A stretch of 8,248 bases of DNA from contig PLKY01000142.1 of the NCBI GenBank assembly GCA_003140785.1, forward strand, positions 1-8,248, in the 5' to 3' direction. Below are positions 1 through 6,070 of this stretch, piece by piece (the first letter of the stretch is position 1; each line of letters starts with the position of its first letter). The stretch is from Acidobacteriaceae bacterium (GTDB lineage Bacteria > Acidobacteriota > Terriglobia > Terriglobales > Acidobacteriaceae). Below the pieces are notes generated by a model. That model was not told the DNA's origin, did not search any database, and saw only the letters and a program-made list of their open reading frames with translations. Position numbers and translations under genes: made by a program.

Positions 1-2
1 GG

Positions 3-209
3 ATGCACTACCGCATCGTCATGCCCCCAAATATTGGCGCCGCTCAGGTATTGCGCCAGACGCTTACGTGGTTGAGAGAGGAGCGAGCGATGCAGGCGGA
101 CCGGATGCGTCTGTCCAAGGCTTGCTGTAGTCCGGCGAAATTCGCCGCTCTTCAAGGCGCTCCTTTACCGATTCCGATAGATTCCCCAACCCGAGCCGAG
201 GCAAAATGA
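3..209 (+). CDS. Probable ArsR-family regulator, C-terminal part only (cut by left edge)
   Basis: This frame is open from the left edge to a TGA that overlaps the ATG of the arsenite pump by four bases (ATGA), so the two are probably translated together. The 68 visible residues start with HYRIVMPP, which fits the last strand of a winged-helix wing. A helix follows (AQVLRQTLTWLREE), like the dimerisation helix of ArsR proteins. Next comes a Cys-Cys pair (residues 41-42, ACCSPAKF), then a short Pro-rich tail. C-terminal Cys pairs form the arsenite site in one known ArsR subtype (Acidithiobacillus type), and the position before an arsenite pump fits this. The DNA-binding helices lie outside the window, so the family is inferred from the tail and context only. 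The ATG at position 3 is probably internal. The alternative is a small unrelated or spurious ORF. Confidence 0.45.
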   Translation: MHYRIVMPPNIGAAQVLRQTLTWLREERAMQADRMRLSKACCSPAKFAALQGAPLPIPIDSPTRAEAK

Positions 210-1333
210 ACATGCCGAGCGTCCCCTATACCCAAGGTCAAATATGCGCTCCGTTGCAGCGTAAGAAGCTCTCCTTTCTCGACCGCTTTCTTACCCTTTG
301 GATTTTCCTCGCAATGGCGATTGGAGTAGCAGTCGGGCACTTCATCCCTGGCTCCGCCGGGTTCGTCAATCGGTTTCAATCGGGAACAACGAATATCCCC
401 ATCGCCATCGGGCTGATCATCATGATGTTCCCGCCGCTGGCGAAGGTGCGATACGAGAAACTGGGTGAAGTCTTCCGGAACAAGCGGGTTCTAGGACTCT
501 CCCTGTTCCAGAACTGGCTCATAGGACCGGCGCTGATGTTCGTTCTCGCCATCGTGTTCCTGCGCGATGAGCCTGCTTACATGCGCGGACTGATCCTGAT
601 CGGTATCGCACGCTGCATTGCGATGGTCCTGGTGTGGAATGAGCTGGCGAGTGGGGATACCGATTACGCTGCCGGGCTTGTCGCCATCAATAGCGTCTTT
701 CAGGTTCTCTTCTACAGTCTTTATGCGTGGGCCTTTATTACGGTGCTTCCCAAATGGTTCGGCCTTCAAGGAAGCATCGTGCAGGTAAGCATCGCCCAGA
801 TTGCGAAGAGTGTGGGAATCTACCTTGGCATACCCTTTGCATCCGGATTGGTCACACGCTTCACTCTCATTCGGATCAAAGGCGAGGAGTGGTACCGCAC
901 GCGCTTCATCCCCAAAATCACCCCGCTCACGTTGGTTGCCCTGCTCTTTACGATCCTTGTGATGTTTTCCCTGAAGGGCGATCTTATCGTGCGACTGCCG
1001 CTCGACGTGATTCGCATAGCGGTTCCGCTGGTCATCTACTTTCTCATCATGTTTCTGGTCAGCTTCTGGATGGGCAAGCGGCTTGGCGCCAATTATGCAC
1101 AGTCAGCGACTCTCTCGTTTACCGCCGCGGGAAACAACTTCGAGCTTGCGATTGCCGTAGCAGTAGCTGTCTTCGGATTGAACTCCGGCGAGGCGTTCGT
1201 CGGCGTAGTCGGACCGCTCATTGAAGTGCCGGCACTCATCGGGCTCGTTAACGTCGCATTCTGGATGCGGAGACGATTCTTTACGACTGACGGCCGAGAT
1301 TTCTCGGTCCATCCGGTGGAAGACACTCCATAG
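206..1333 (+). CDS. acr3: ACR3-family arsenite efflux permease
   Basis: This inner-membrane carrier exports arsenite (and possibly antimonite) using the proton-motive force. The 375 residues are of normal length for the family and show about ten hydrophobic helices after a roughly 27-residue polar N-terminus. Family landmarks are intact: GIARCIAMVLVWNEL with the essential Cys at residue 137, AAGNNFELAIAV with the conserved Glu at 313, and GPLIEVPALIGLV near residues 336-348. These distinguish it from the unrelated ArsB family. ATG at 206 overlaps the stop of the preceding ORF (ATGA) and has GAGG about five bases upstream; a second ATG at 212 is possible. The next gene, arsR, lies on the opposite strand and ends 70 bases beyond this stop. 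The family call is very secure; expression control is inferred. Confidence 0.95.
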   Translation: MNMPSVPYTQGQICAPLQRKKLSFLDRFLTLWIFLAMAIGVAVGHFIPGSAGFVNRFQSGTTNIPIAIGLIIMMFPPLAKVRYEKLGEVFRNKRVLGLSLFQNWLIGPALMFVLAIVFLRDEPAYMRGLILIGIARCIAMVLVWNELASGDTDYAAGLVAINSVFQVLFYSLYAWAFITVLPKWFGLQGSIVQVSIAQIAKSVGIYLGIPFASGLVTRFTLIRIKGEEWYRTRFIPKITPLTLVALLFTILVMFSLKGDLIVRLPLDVIRIAVPLVIYFLIMFLVSFWMGKRLGANYAQSATLSFTAAGNNFELAIAVAVAVFGLNSGEAFVGVVGPLIEVPALIGLVNVAFWMRRRFFTTDGRDFSVHPVEDTP

Positions 1334-1403
1334 GCATCCGTGGAGCATAGCCAAATATCTGCGGATCACGCCGGTCGATTCGACCAATAGCGCAGGAACG
1401 GCC

Positions 1404-1802
1404 TCAGGCGGTCTTTCTATGAGTTTGATTCTTCTCGATAGCCGAAAACGGCTTCCACTCACTCAATGTGCACGAACCGCTGGCGATGGCCTTTTTCAAT
1501 CGCTGTGTATCCTGATTCAATTGCGCCTCGCTTTCGAATATTCGACGTAGGAATTCAAATAATCGCTTCTTTTCTGACTTCTTTACATTGGCGAGGCGAT
1601 AGAAAACGCGATAGCCGTCGCGGCGATCGAGCACCATCTCTGATCTCTTCAGGTACGCCAGGTGCCGAGAAATATTCGGCTGCGAATTCTCCAGCACATA
1701 CTGGATATCGCAAACGCAGAGTTCCCCATGTAGCAACAGATTCACGATCCGTAGCCGGTTTGTATCTCCTAGCGCTTTGAAAACCGTCTCTACTTCCATC
1801 AT
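1404..1802 (-). CDS. arsR: ArsR/SmtB-family arsenite-responsive repressor
   Basis: This small dimeric winged-helix repressor leaves its operator when arsenite or a similar soft metal binds. The N-terminal part has the family opening FKALGDTNRLRIVNLL (residues 8-23), then the metal site ELCVCDI with Cys29 and Cys31. The recognition helix is around SQPNISRHLAYLK (40-52) and the wing around LDRRDGYRVFYRL (58-70). At 132 residues it is slightly longer than typical, with a charged tail that carries one more Cys (111). Two Met codons are in tandem at the start (1802 and 1799); the nearest purine-rich site, AGGGAG, is rather distant (14 bases from 1802). The gene converges on acr3 and diverges from the pstS-like gene, so the 1803-2048 gap is the natural place for its operator. 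Family and ligand class are well supported; which of the neighbours it controls is inference. Confidence 0.93.
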   Translation of the reverse strand: MMEVETVFKALGDTNRLRIVNLLLHGELCVCDIQYVLENSQPNISRHLAYLKRSEMVLDRRDGYRVFYRLANVKKSEKKRLFEFLRRIFESEAQLNQDTQRLKKAIASGSCTLSEWKPFSAIEKNQTHRKTA

Positions 1803-1924
1803 GGGGCGAATCGCTGCTCCCTAGCTGTCCAACTATTCGGAGAATATCACCGATCTTGTGAGGTCGGTCAGCGTCTGAAAGATGCATCCAAATTCATCCC
1901 ATTTTCATAATCTGGTCCCTATGA

Positions 1925-1955
1925 TGTCTATCTGTCTAGGCGCATAGACTATTAT
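1925..1955 (+). promoter_or_regulatory. Candidate operator/promoter in the arsR-pstS divergent gap
   Basis: TGTCTA occurs twice in direct orientation (1925-1930 and 1933-1938). The second copy is the left arm of an inverted repeat, GTCTA (1934-1938) and TAGAC (1945-1949), separated by six bases. A -10-like TATTAT follows at 1950-1955, reading towards the pstS-like gene; no good -35 is seen at the right distance. Read on the minus strand, the same repeats give TAGACA, which is close to a -35. The layout would let a bound ArsR dimer block rightward transcription, but the repeats are short and could also be a Pho-type or chance element. The rest of the 246-base gap shows nothing else that I can support. 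Confidence 0.35.
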
Positions 1956-2048
1956 GCACTGAACGACGGACGCACATGCGTCACTTCGAGGCTCTGGCAC
2001 TCGGACAAGAAATCGACGGAACAAGTTGCTCTAAGGACGGTGAAGGAA

Positions 2049-3161
2049 ATGAATCTCAATCTGAGACTCCACGTAACGTTGCCTTTGATTCTCGCGACGT
2101 GTGTCGCTCTTCTCATAACGGGGTGCAAAAACCATTACGGTGAAGATGGCAAGCCCGCAGATGACAATATTACAGCGGGCTCGAATATACGCACGCTTTC
2201 TGCTGGCGGAAGTACATTCATCGAACCGATCATTGACCGCTGGGACAGCGACTATGGAAAGTCTCATTCATTGCACATCAACTATCTTCCAGTTGGCAGC
2301 GGTGGTGGGATCGACCGTCTTCGGCATGGTTACGGGGCTTTCTCCGCAAGTGATGCACCGCTAGCCGACGATCAACTTCAGGGTCTCCCGGCAATTGTGC
2401 AGTTCCCTGTGACTGCCGGACCAGTTTGCGTCACCTACAACCTGCCCGGTTTGAAGGCACCGCTCAGGCTGAGCGGGACGACCCTGGCCGGAATTTATGC
2501 TGGCGGAATCGTCACTTGGCAAGACCCCGCAATTGCCCATGACAACCCTGGAGCCGCACTTCCGCATGCTCCGGTAATCGTTGTGCATCGCCTGGATGGC
2601 AGCGGAACGACCAGCATTTTTACAAACTATCTGAGCAAAGTCAGCCCGACTTGGCTGAACAAATACGGCCATGGCCTCACGGTTAATTGGCCGGCGGGCA
2701 TTGCCGAAAACGGGAGCAATGCTGTTCTCAGTGCGGTAAAAGGGAGCGTTGGAGCAATTGGCTATCTCGAATTAAGGTATGCGAAAGTGGCTGGAATGCC
2801 CGTCGCCGCGATCCAGAATCGAGCCGGTGAGTTTGTGGAGCCTAGTCCGGCGAGCGCATCTTTGGCCGTGAATGCTGCAATCGACATTCTTGCCAAAGAT
2901 CTCCGGACCCCGATCGTCGATCCTCCGGCCACGGCCAAGGGTGCATATCCCATCACTGGCCTGTCCTTCATCCTGATCCCAAAGGACAATACGGGCCTCA
3001 ATGGAGACCAGGCAGCCCTGAGGGACTACATCGCGTATGCGCTTTCCACGGGGCAAGAGGTCGCGGAACAACTTTCGTATGCGAGACTGCCACCTCCTGT
3101 TCAACAGCAAGGCCAAGCTCTTCTTTCGCAACTAACCCAAGGCGGGCAGCCGCTCAAGTAA
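2049..3161 (+). CDS. pstS: PstS-family phosphate-binding lipoprotein
   Basis: This is the extracytoplasmic solute-binding component of a Pst-type phosphate ABC importer. The product from the ATG is 370 residues. It begins with a short basic stretch, a hydrophobic helix and a lipobox LITGC with the lipidated Cys at residue 26. The phosphate-site segments of the family follow in order: AGGSTFIEP (52-60), GSGGGI (83-88), SASDAPL (99-105) and HRLDGSGTTSIF (180-191). The C-terminal segment around residues 335-350 also looks complete. ATG at 2049 has TAAGGA eleven bases upstream; an in-frame GTG at 2040 is possible, but its AAGGA is only two bases away. No pstC, pstA or pstB is in view, and downstream lies a truncated gene on the other strand. 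Beside ars genes it may serve phosphate uptake under arsenate stress or arsenate/phosphate sensing; ligand preference cannot be read from the sequence. Confidence 0.9.
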   Translation: MNLNLRLHVTLPLILATCVALLITGCKNHYGEDGKPADDNITAGSNIRTLSAGGSTFIEPIIDRWDSDYGKSHSLHINYLPVGSGGGIDRLRHGYGAFSASDAPLADDQLQGLPAIVQFPVTAGPVCVTYNLPGLKAPLRLSGTTLAGIYAGGIVTWQDPAIAHDNPGAALPHAPVIVVHRLDGSGTTSIFTNYLSKVSPTWLNKYGHGLTVNWPAGIAENGSNAVLSAVKGSVGAIGYLELRYAKVAGMPVAAIQNRAGEFVEPSPASASLAVNAAIDILAKDLRTPIVDPPATAKGAYPITGLSFILIPKDNTGLNGDQAALRDYIAYALSTGQEVAEQLSYARLPPPVQQQGQALLSQLTQGGQPLK

Positions 3162-3805
3162 CTGCTGCCCATTGGTCGATTAGCGCGGGAAGCAAGTACA
3201 AATCTGGAGAGTACCCGGAACAAAGACATCGAAATCAGAACTGCGGCGAACGATATTCCGTTGACCAGAAACGCCCAACCAGTACCGACCTTCGCGATAA
3301 GCAGACCGGCTAGCGCGGGGCCGATCATCCGAGCGGCATTGAAGGATGTGGAATTGAGCGCCACCGCATTCGGAAGATGCTCGTCACCTACGAGCTCCGC
3401 CACAAAGGTCTGTCGTACCGGGGCATCAAGAGCCGAAGCACAGCCAAACAAAAATGCAAACACATACACGTGCCAGAGTCGGGTGACGCTTTCGATCGTA
3501 AGCACTCCCAGGATCAGCGCAAGTACGCCCATTGTCGCCTGCGTAAGCATCAGGAGTTTGCGTTGGTTGAAGCGATCCGCCGCGAGACCTGTCCACGGCA
3601 ACAGAAGCAGCTGCGGAGCAAACTGCAAGCCCATGACGATACCAACGGCGGAGGCGTCGTGGTTCGTTAGCTGCGTGAGCACGAGCCAATCCTGGGCAAT
3701 GCGCTGCATCCATGTCCCGATGTTGGACACCAGGGCGCCCACTGTCCACACCCTATAGTTGAAACTACTCAAAGCACGGAAAGCGCCCGTCACAGGATTC
3801 TTCAT
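3101..3805 (-). pseudogene. MFS efflux transporter, truncated after its N-terminal half
   Basis: The first about 197 residues match the N-terminal half of a drug- or metabolite-exporting major facilitator of the MFS_3/EntS kind. They hold about six helices, the loop 2-3 motif GLAADRFNQRKLL (residues 73-85), and the segments ALDAPVRQTFVAELV (125-139) and SFNAARMIGPALAGLLI (154-170). After SMSLFRV, at about position 3215, the sequence stops looking like a transporter. The frame continues for 37 residues rich in Cys, Arg and Trp and ends inside pstS. Intact family members have about 400 residues or more, so the second half is missing. The ATG at 3805 shares one base with the previous gene's stop (TGATG), which supports this start over in-frame upstream Met codons. 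It is the last gene of the marR operon. It is almost certainly non-functional as a transporter. Confidence 0.8.
3144..3170 (+). terminator. Possible terminator hairpin at pstS 3' end
   Basis: GGGCAGC (3144-3150) and GCTGCCC (3164-3170) form a perfect seven-base-pair GC-rich stem around a 13-base loop that contains the pstS stop codon. No T-run follows on the plus strand, so a factor-independent terminator is doubtful. The symmetric stem could also act on the convergent MFS remnant, or it may simply mark the junction between the two blocks. Confidence 0.28.
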
Positions 3806-4131
3806 CAACCCTCTGGCGTGTTGCCGCCATGAAACTGGCCGAAGTGCCGAGCTGACTGAAGGCTGATCAGAAGCGCACCAACCGCAAGCACGAGGGCATT
3901 GCTCGACGATCGCACGTCGAAGTGTCCGACACGCAGCACAAGCATGTAGGCGATGACCGCGTTGAAAAATCCCCATAGAACGTTGACGGTCGAGGAAGAG
4001 AGCCCTTGCCCTGGGGGCTTTGCGAAGGGGCTCTGGAAGGACCGTCCCATCATGCCGCTGACAAAATGCGGAACGGCGTTTGCCAGAAAGATGCCACCGA
4101 AGAAGTACGAAACGAGATGAAGCCAGTTCAT
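3805..4131 (-). CDS. Small three-helix membrane protein of unknown function
   Basis: I do not recognise a named family with confidence. The 108-residue product has three hydrophobic stretches (about 5-25, 48-68 and 78-94), so it should be an integral inner-membrane protein. The conserved-looking middle section includes ANAVPHFVSGMMG, PFAKPPGQGLSSS and VNVLWGFFNAV, which suggests a real protein family. Its ATG overlaps the stop of the hydrolase gene by four bases (ATGA), and AAGGAG lies nine bases upstream. Its stop shares one base with the MFS start, so it sits in the middle of a coupled operon. A role alongside the exporter or the hydrolase is plausible but only from position. The reading frame is intact, unlike both of its operon neighbours on either side. 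Confidence 0.75.
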   Translation of the reverse strand: MNWLHLVSYFFGGIFLANAVPHFVSGMMGRSFQSPFAKPPGQGLSSSTVNVLWGFFNAVIAYMLVLRVGHFDVRSSSNALVLAVGALLISLQSARHFGQFHGGNTPEG

Positions 4132-4697
4132 TTGGCAGAGCTCCTTCTTGCTAGCAGATCGATAATTTCCTGAGTGGTACCGGTTTCTCCGAGACGAGGA
4201 AAAACATGAGAAAGACTGTGCGCATGCGACTCAGGACGCGTATCCGTCATGGCGTCGACGGCAAGCGTGACGTTGAAGCCTCGCTCATATGCCTGACGTG
4301 CAGTAGCTTCCACTCCGGTGCCAGTAGCCATGCCAACAAGGACAACTTGCGTGACGCCCTTCGCTTTCAGTTGGCTTTCAAGATCCGTACTGGGAAATGC
4401 GCCCCATGTACGCTTCGTCACCACGATGTCGCCGGGTTGCTTGTTTAATTCAGGGATAAAATCGGTGAATCCTTCGGGCAATGTCGCATGACGTCGCGGC
4501 TGCTCCGTGCGCCCGGGAGCACCACCTGCAACGTTCACGAGTACAACTGGGAGGCCATGCTGCCGGAAAGCATCGATTAACGCGCACGAGCGCTCGATGA
4601 CACCAGCGATCGAGTGAATAAGAGGCGAGTTGACGAGGCCCTTCTAAAGGTCGACGACGATAAGAGCTGTTTTATCGTCGATTGTTGTGACTGGCAT
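4128..4697 (-). pseudogene. Isochorismatase-like hydrolase with in-frame TAG at codon 18
   Basis: From the ATG at 4697 the frame reads MPVTTIDDKTALIVVDL, then TAG (4646-4644), then KGLVNSPL and on without interruption to 4128, for 189 codons before the normal stop. Family members usually have Gln or another residue after VVDL, and CAG to TAG is one base change. The start is convincing: GAGGAG lies nine bases upstream. Fold landmarks are present: Asp16 in VVDL, Lys95 in VVTKRTWGAF, and GVEATARQAYERGFNV (128-143). The position of the usual catalytic Cys is Gly128, as in the subgroup of the superfamily that lacks the Cys. A shorter product could start at an in-frame GTG (4538) but would lack the first strand and the catalytic Asp. 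The substrate is unknown. It follows marR after 42 bases and overlaps the membrane protein gene. It is probably inactive unless the TAG is suppressed or is a sequencing error. Confidence 0.85.
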
Positions 4698-4739
4698 TCG
4701 GTTAGTCTCCTCGGAAGCGGTTCAGTAATGGGCATGGCC

Positions 4740-5204
4740 TCACGAAAGAGTTCCATCTTCGGTAAGCCGGCTAAGCAGCTCGATAGTTGTAGAGAGCTGC
4801 TGCTTCTCCTGAGCGGAGAGCCTTTGCAGGATTGTGGTGGTGAGCCAATCCTGCCTCGCGGCACGGCCCTCTTGAAGCAACTTCTCGCATTTCTTGCTGA
4901 GTGACATCAGAGTTTTCCTGCCATCGTTCGGGTCAGGAATCCCGCTCACCAGACCAGCATCTTCGAGCGACGTAACAATGGAACTCATCGATTGAGGACG
5001 CATCCCCTCTGCGCGAGCCAGGCCCGACACCGTGGCAGCACCATCCTTTTCAAGACGAAGGAGGACGGAGATCTGAGATGGCGTCAGATCTCCTCGCCCT
5101 CCCTGCTCACGCAGCCGACGCTTCAGCCTACTCAGGATGGTCCGAAGTTGTGCAGCGAGATCCGCCGCGGTTTCGGACTCGGGGACGCGTGATCTCTTGC
5201 TCAT
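4740..5204 (-). CDS. MarR-family transcriptional regulator
   Basis: This dimeric winged-helix regulator typically represses its own operon and is released by small aromatic ligands. In the 154 residues the N-terminal helix forms the dimer arm (about 12-36), followed by LTPSQISVLLRL (40-51). ATVSGLARAEGMRPQSMSSIV (57-77) holds the helix-turn-helix with the recognition helix near 68-81. The wing is IPDPNDGRKTLMSLS (89-103), with the characteristic Asp-x-x-Asp-Gly-Arg. The C-terminal helices close the dimer interface. It is the first gene of the operon with the hydrolase, the small membrane protein and the MFS exporter, an arrangement seen for exporters induced by their substrate. The start at 5204 has no clear ribosome-binding site; a palindrome sits just upstream. 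The specific ligand cannot be inferred. Confidence 0.9.
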   Translation of the reverse strand: MSKRSRVPESETAADLAAQLRTILSRLKRRLREQGGRGDLTPSQISVLLRLEKDGAATVSGLARAEGMRPQSMSSIVTSLEDAGLVSGIPDPNDGRKTLMSLSKKCEKLLQEGRAARQDWLTTTILQRLSAQEKQQLSTTIELLSRLTEDGTLS

Positions 5205-5211
5205 GATGCGA

Positions 5212-5226
5212 GCATATCAGATATGC
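5212..5226. promoter_or_regulatory. Perfect 15-bp palindrome, probable MarR operator
   Basis: GCATATC, a central A and GATATGC form a perfect palindrome with seven-base arms, beginning seven bases before the marR start codon and downstream of its predicted promoter. Size and placement suit a MarR-type dimer site that would repress the operon. A second possible element lies beyond it: CAGTTTA is directly repeated at 5226-5232 and 5239-5245, and CAGATA (5218-5223) pairs with TATCTG (5244-5249). Confidence 0.6.
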
Positions 5227-5247
5227 AGTTTACTTGTACAGTTTATC

Positions 5248-5277
5248 TGTATAGATAGACGTAAATTATCTGGTCAA
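5248..5277 (-). promoter_or_regulatory. Sigma70-like promoter for the marR operon
   Basis: On the minus strand TTGACC (5277-5272) matches the -35 consensus at five of six bases, and TATACA (5253-5248) matches the -10 well, with 18 bases between. Transcription would begin near 5241, giving a leader of about 37 bases that contains the 15-bp palindrome. The -35 lies directly next to the end of the padR remnant. Confidence 0.5.
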
Positions 5278-5280
5278 ACT

Positions 5281-5577
5281 TCACGGGCCCCACACAAGTA
5301 ATGAGAAACGCCGCAGAACGTAGTTGCGACAGTAAGCAAGTGATAAGTGACTCGGGGCTGATGCTCCCTCCGGAGTCGCACGGGGAATGATCCCGATCAT
5401 GCCGGACAGCCGGTTCCACTTTTCAGTTTCTCCGGCCAGCCGTTCGCGGTCTGCGCGGGTGAGCTCGTAGTACTTCGCCTTCCGGATGTTTTCGCTCTCG
5501 CCCCATTCGCTGGAGATGACGCCCTGATATTCCAGCCGGAAGAGAGCCGGGTATAACGTACCCTGTTGGATCAACAA
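5281..5577 (-). pseudogene. PadR-family regulator, 5'-truncated remnant
   Basis: The frame reads IQQGTLYPALFRLEYQGVIS, SEWGESENIRKAKYYELT and ERLAGETEKWNRLSGMIG. These are the recognition helix, wing and following helix of PadR winged-helix regulators. An intact member of this size class has about 45 more residues before this point, including the Met and the first helices. Here the coding match ends at about 5580 and gives way to transposase sequence of the opposite strand; the same frame meets a stop near 5614. The only possible starts are TTG codons at 5577. The last about 25 residues (after RATPE) also look unlike the family and may be out of frame. In acidobacteria such genes usually stand before a large ABC permease gene, which is absent here. 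A functional regulator is unlikely. Confidence 0.75.
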
Positions 5578-5586
5578 CTCCGCCCC

Positions 5587-5905
5587 CGAAAGCTTGAACG
5601 GTGCAGGATTCGTTCAGTAGCCATGGAATCCACGAGTATGTATTGGATTCCCGTGTACCAGATTCTCAAAGCGCGAGGGCTTGAAGTCTGTCTGGTAAAT
5701 GCGCAGCATGTGAAGAATGTGCCTGGCCGAAAGACCGACGTTTCCGATTGCCAGTGGCTGCAGTACCTGCATTCCGTAGGTTTGCTGCGTTCCAGCTTTC
5801 GGCCCGCTAGGAGAGATTTGCGCCGTTCGATCACTTTGGAGACATCGAAGCAGTTTGATCCAGATGGCCGCAGAGCACGTCCTGCATATGCAAAAGGCTC
5901 TCGAT
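5587..5905 (+). mobile_element. IS110-family transposase fragment, truncated at both ends and frameshifted
   Basis: Frame 1 reads KLERCRIRSVAMESTSMYWIP, LVNAQHVKNVPGRKTDVSD and CQWLQYLHSVGLLRSSFRP. This is the characteristic central part of an IS110-type DEDD (RuvC-like) transposase. The Glu of VAMEST (5626) and the two Asp of TDVSD (5737 and 5746) are kept, but the first catalytic Asp near the N-terminus is missing. At about 5808-5812 the match jumps to frame 2 (EICAVRSLWRHRSSLIQMAAEHVLHMQKALD), a net shift of one base, and it ends near 5905. The C-terminal Ser-containing domain and both element ends are absent, so the element is dead. It is probably left over from the recombination that also cut padR. 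Confidence 0.85.
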
Positions 5906-6070
5906 CCTCCTCCCGGCTTGTCCTTCTGGATCACTTCGGTTCCGATTGCCCAATTATGTCATCGGAGAATCATTTATACTTCTGCCACTACGCCTGTCTC
6001 AAAGCTCTCCCACAGAGCATGCCGGGGCCGGGTTGTTCCATGCAATTTCTGGCGGTTTGCGAAGCGCGAT

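Noticed and set aside
727..1224. Long open frame of 165 codons in another frame within acr3
   Set aside because: It lies wholly inside a clearly coding, well-conserved transporter gene and its product (Arg/His/Cys-rich) resembles no protein.
1373..1385. Hairpin GGTCG-ATT-CGACC between the convergent acr3 and arsR genes, considered as terminator
   Set aside because: The stem is only five pairs with a three-base loop and no T-run follows on either strand.
3261..3758. Open frame of 165 codons on the plus strand opposite the MFS remnant
   Set aside because: It is the antisense image of a recognisable transporter sequence and has no protein-like features.
4614..4904. Plus-strand frame of 96 codons crossing the hydrolase start and the marR end
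   Set aside because: It is antisense to two recognised genes and to the ribosome-binding site between them; composition is that of a shadow.
5560..5910. IS110 bridge RNA or element ends
   Set aside because: Bridge RNA is encoded in the non-coding end of the element, and both ends are missing from this internal fragment.
5571..5934. Minus-strand open frames opposite the transposase fragment
   Set aside because: The plus strand gives a clear IS110 match with catalytic residues; the reverse frames are accidental.
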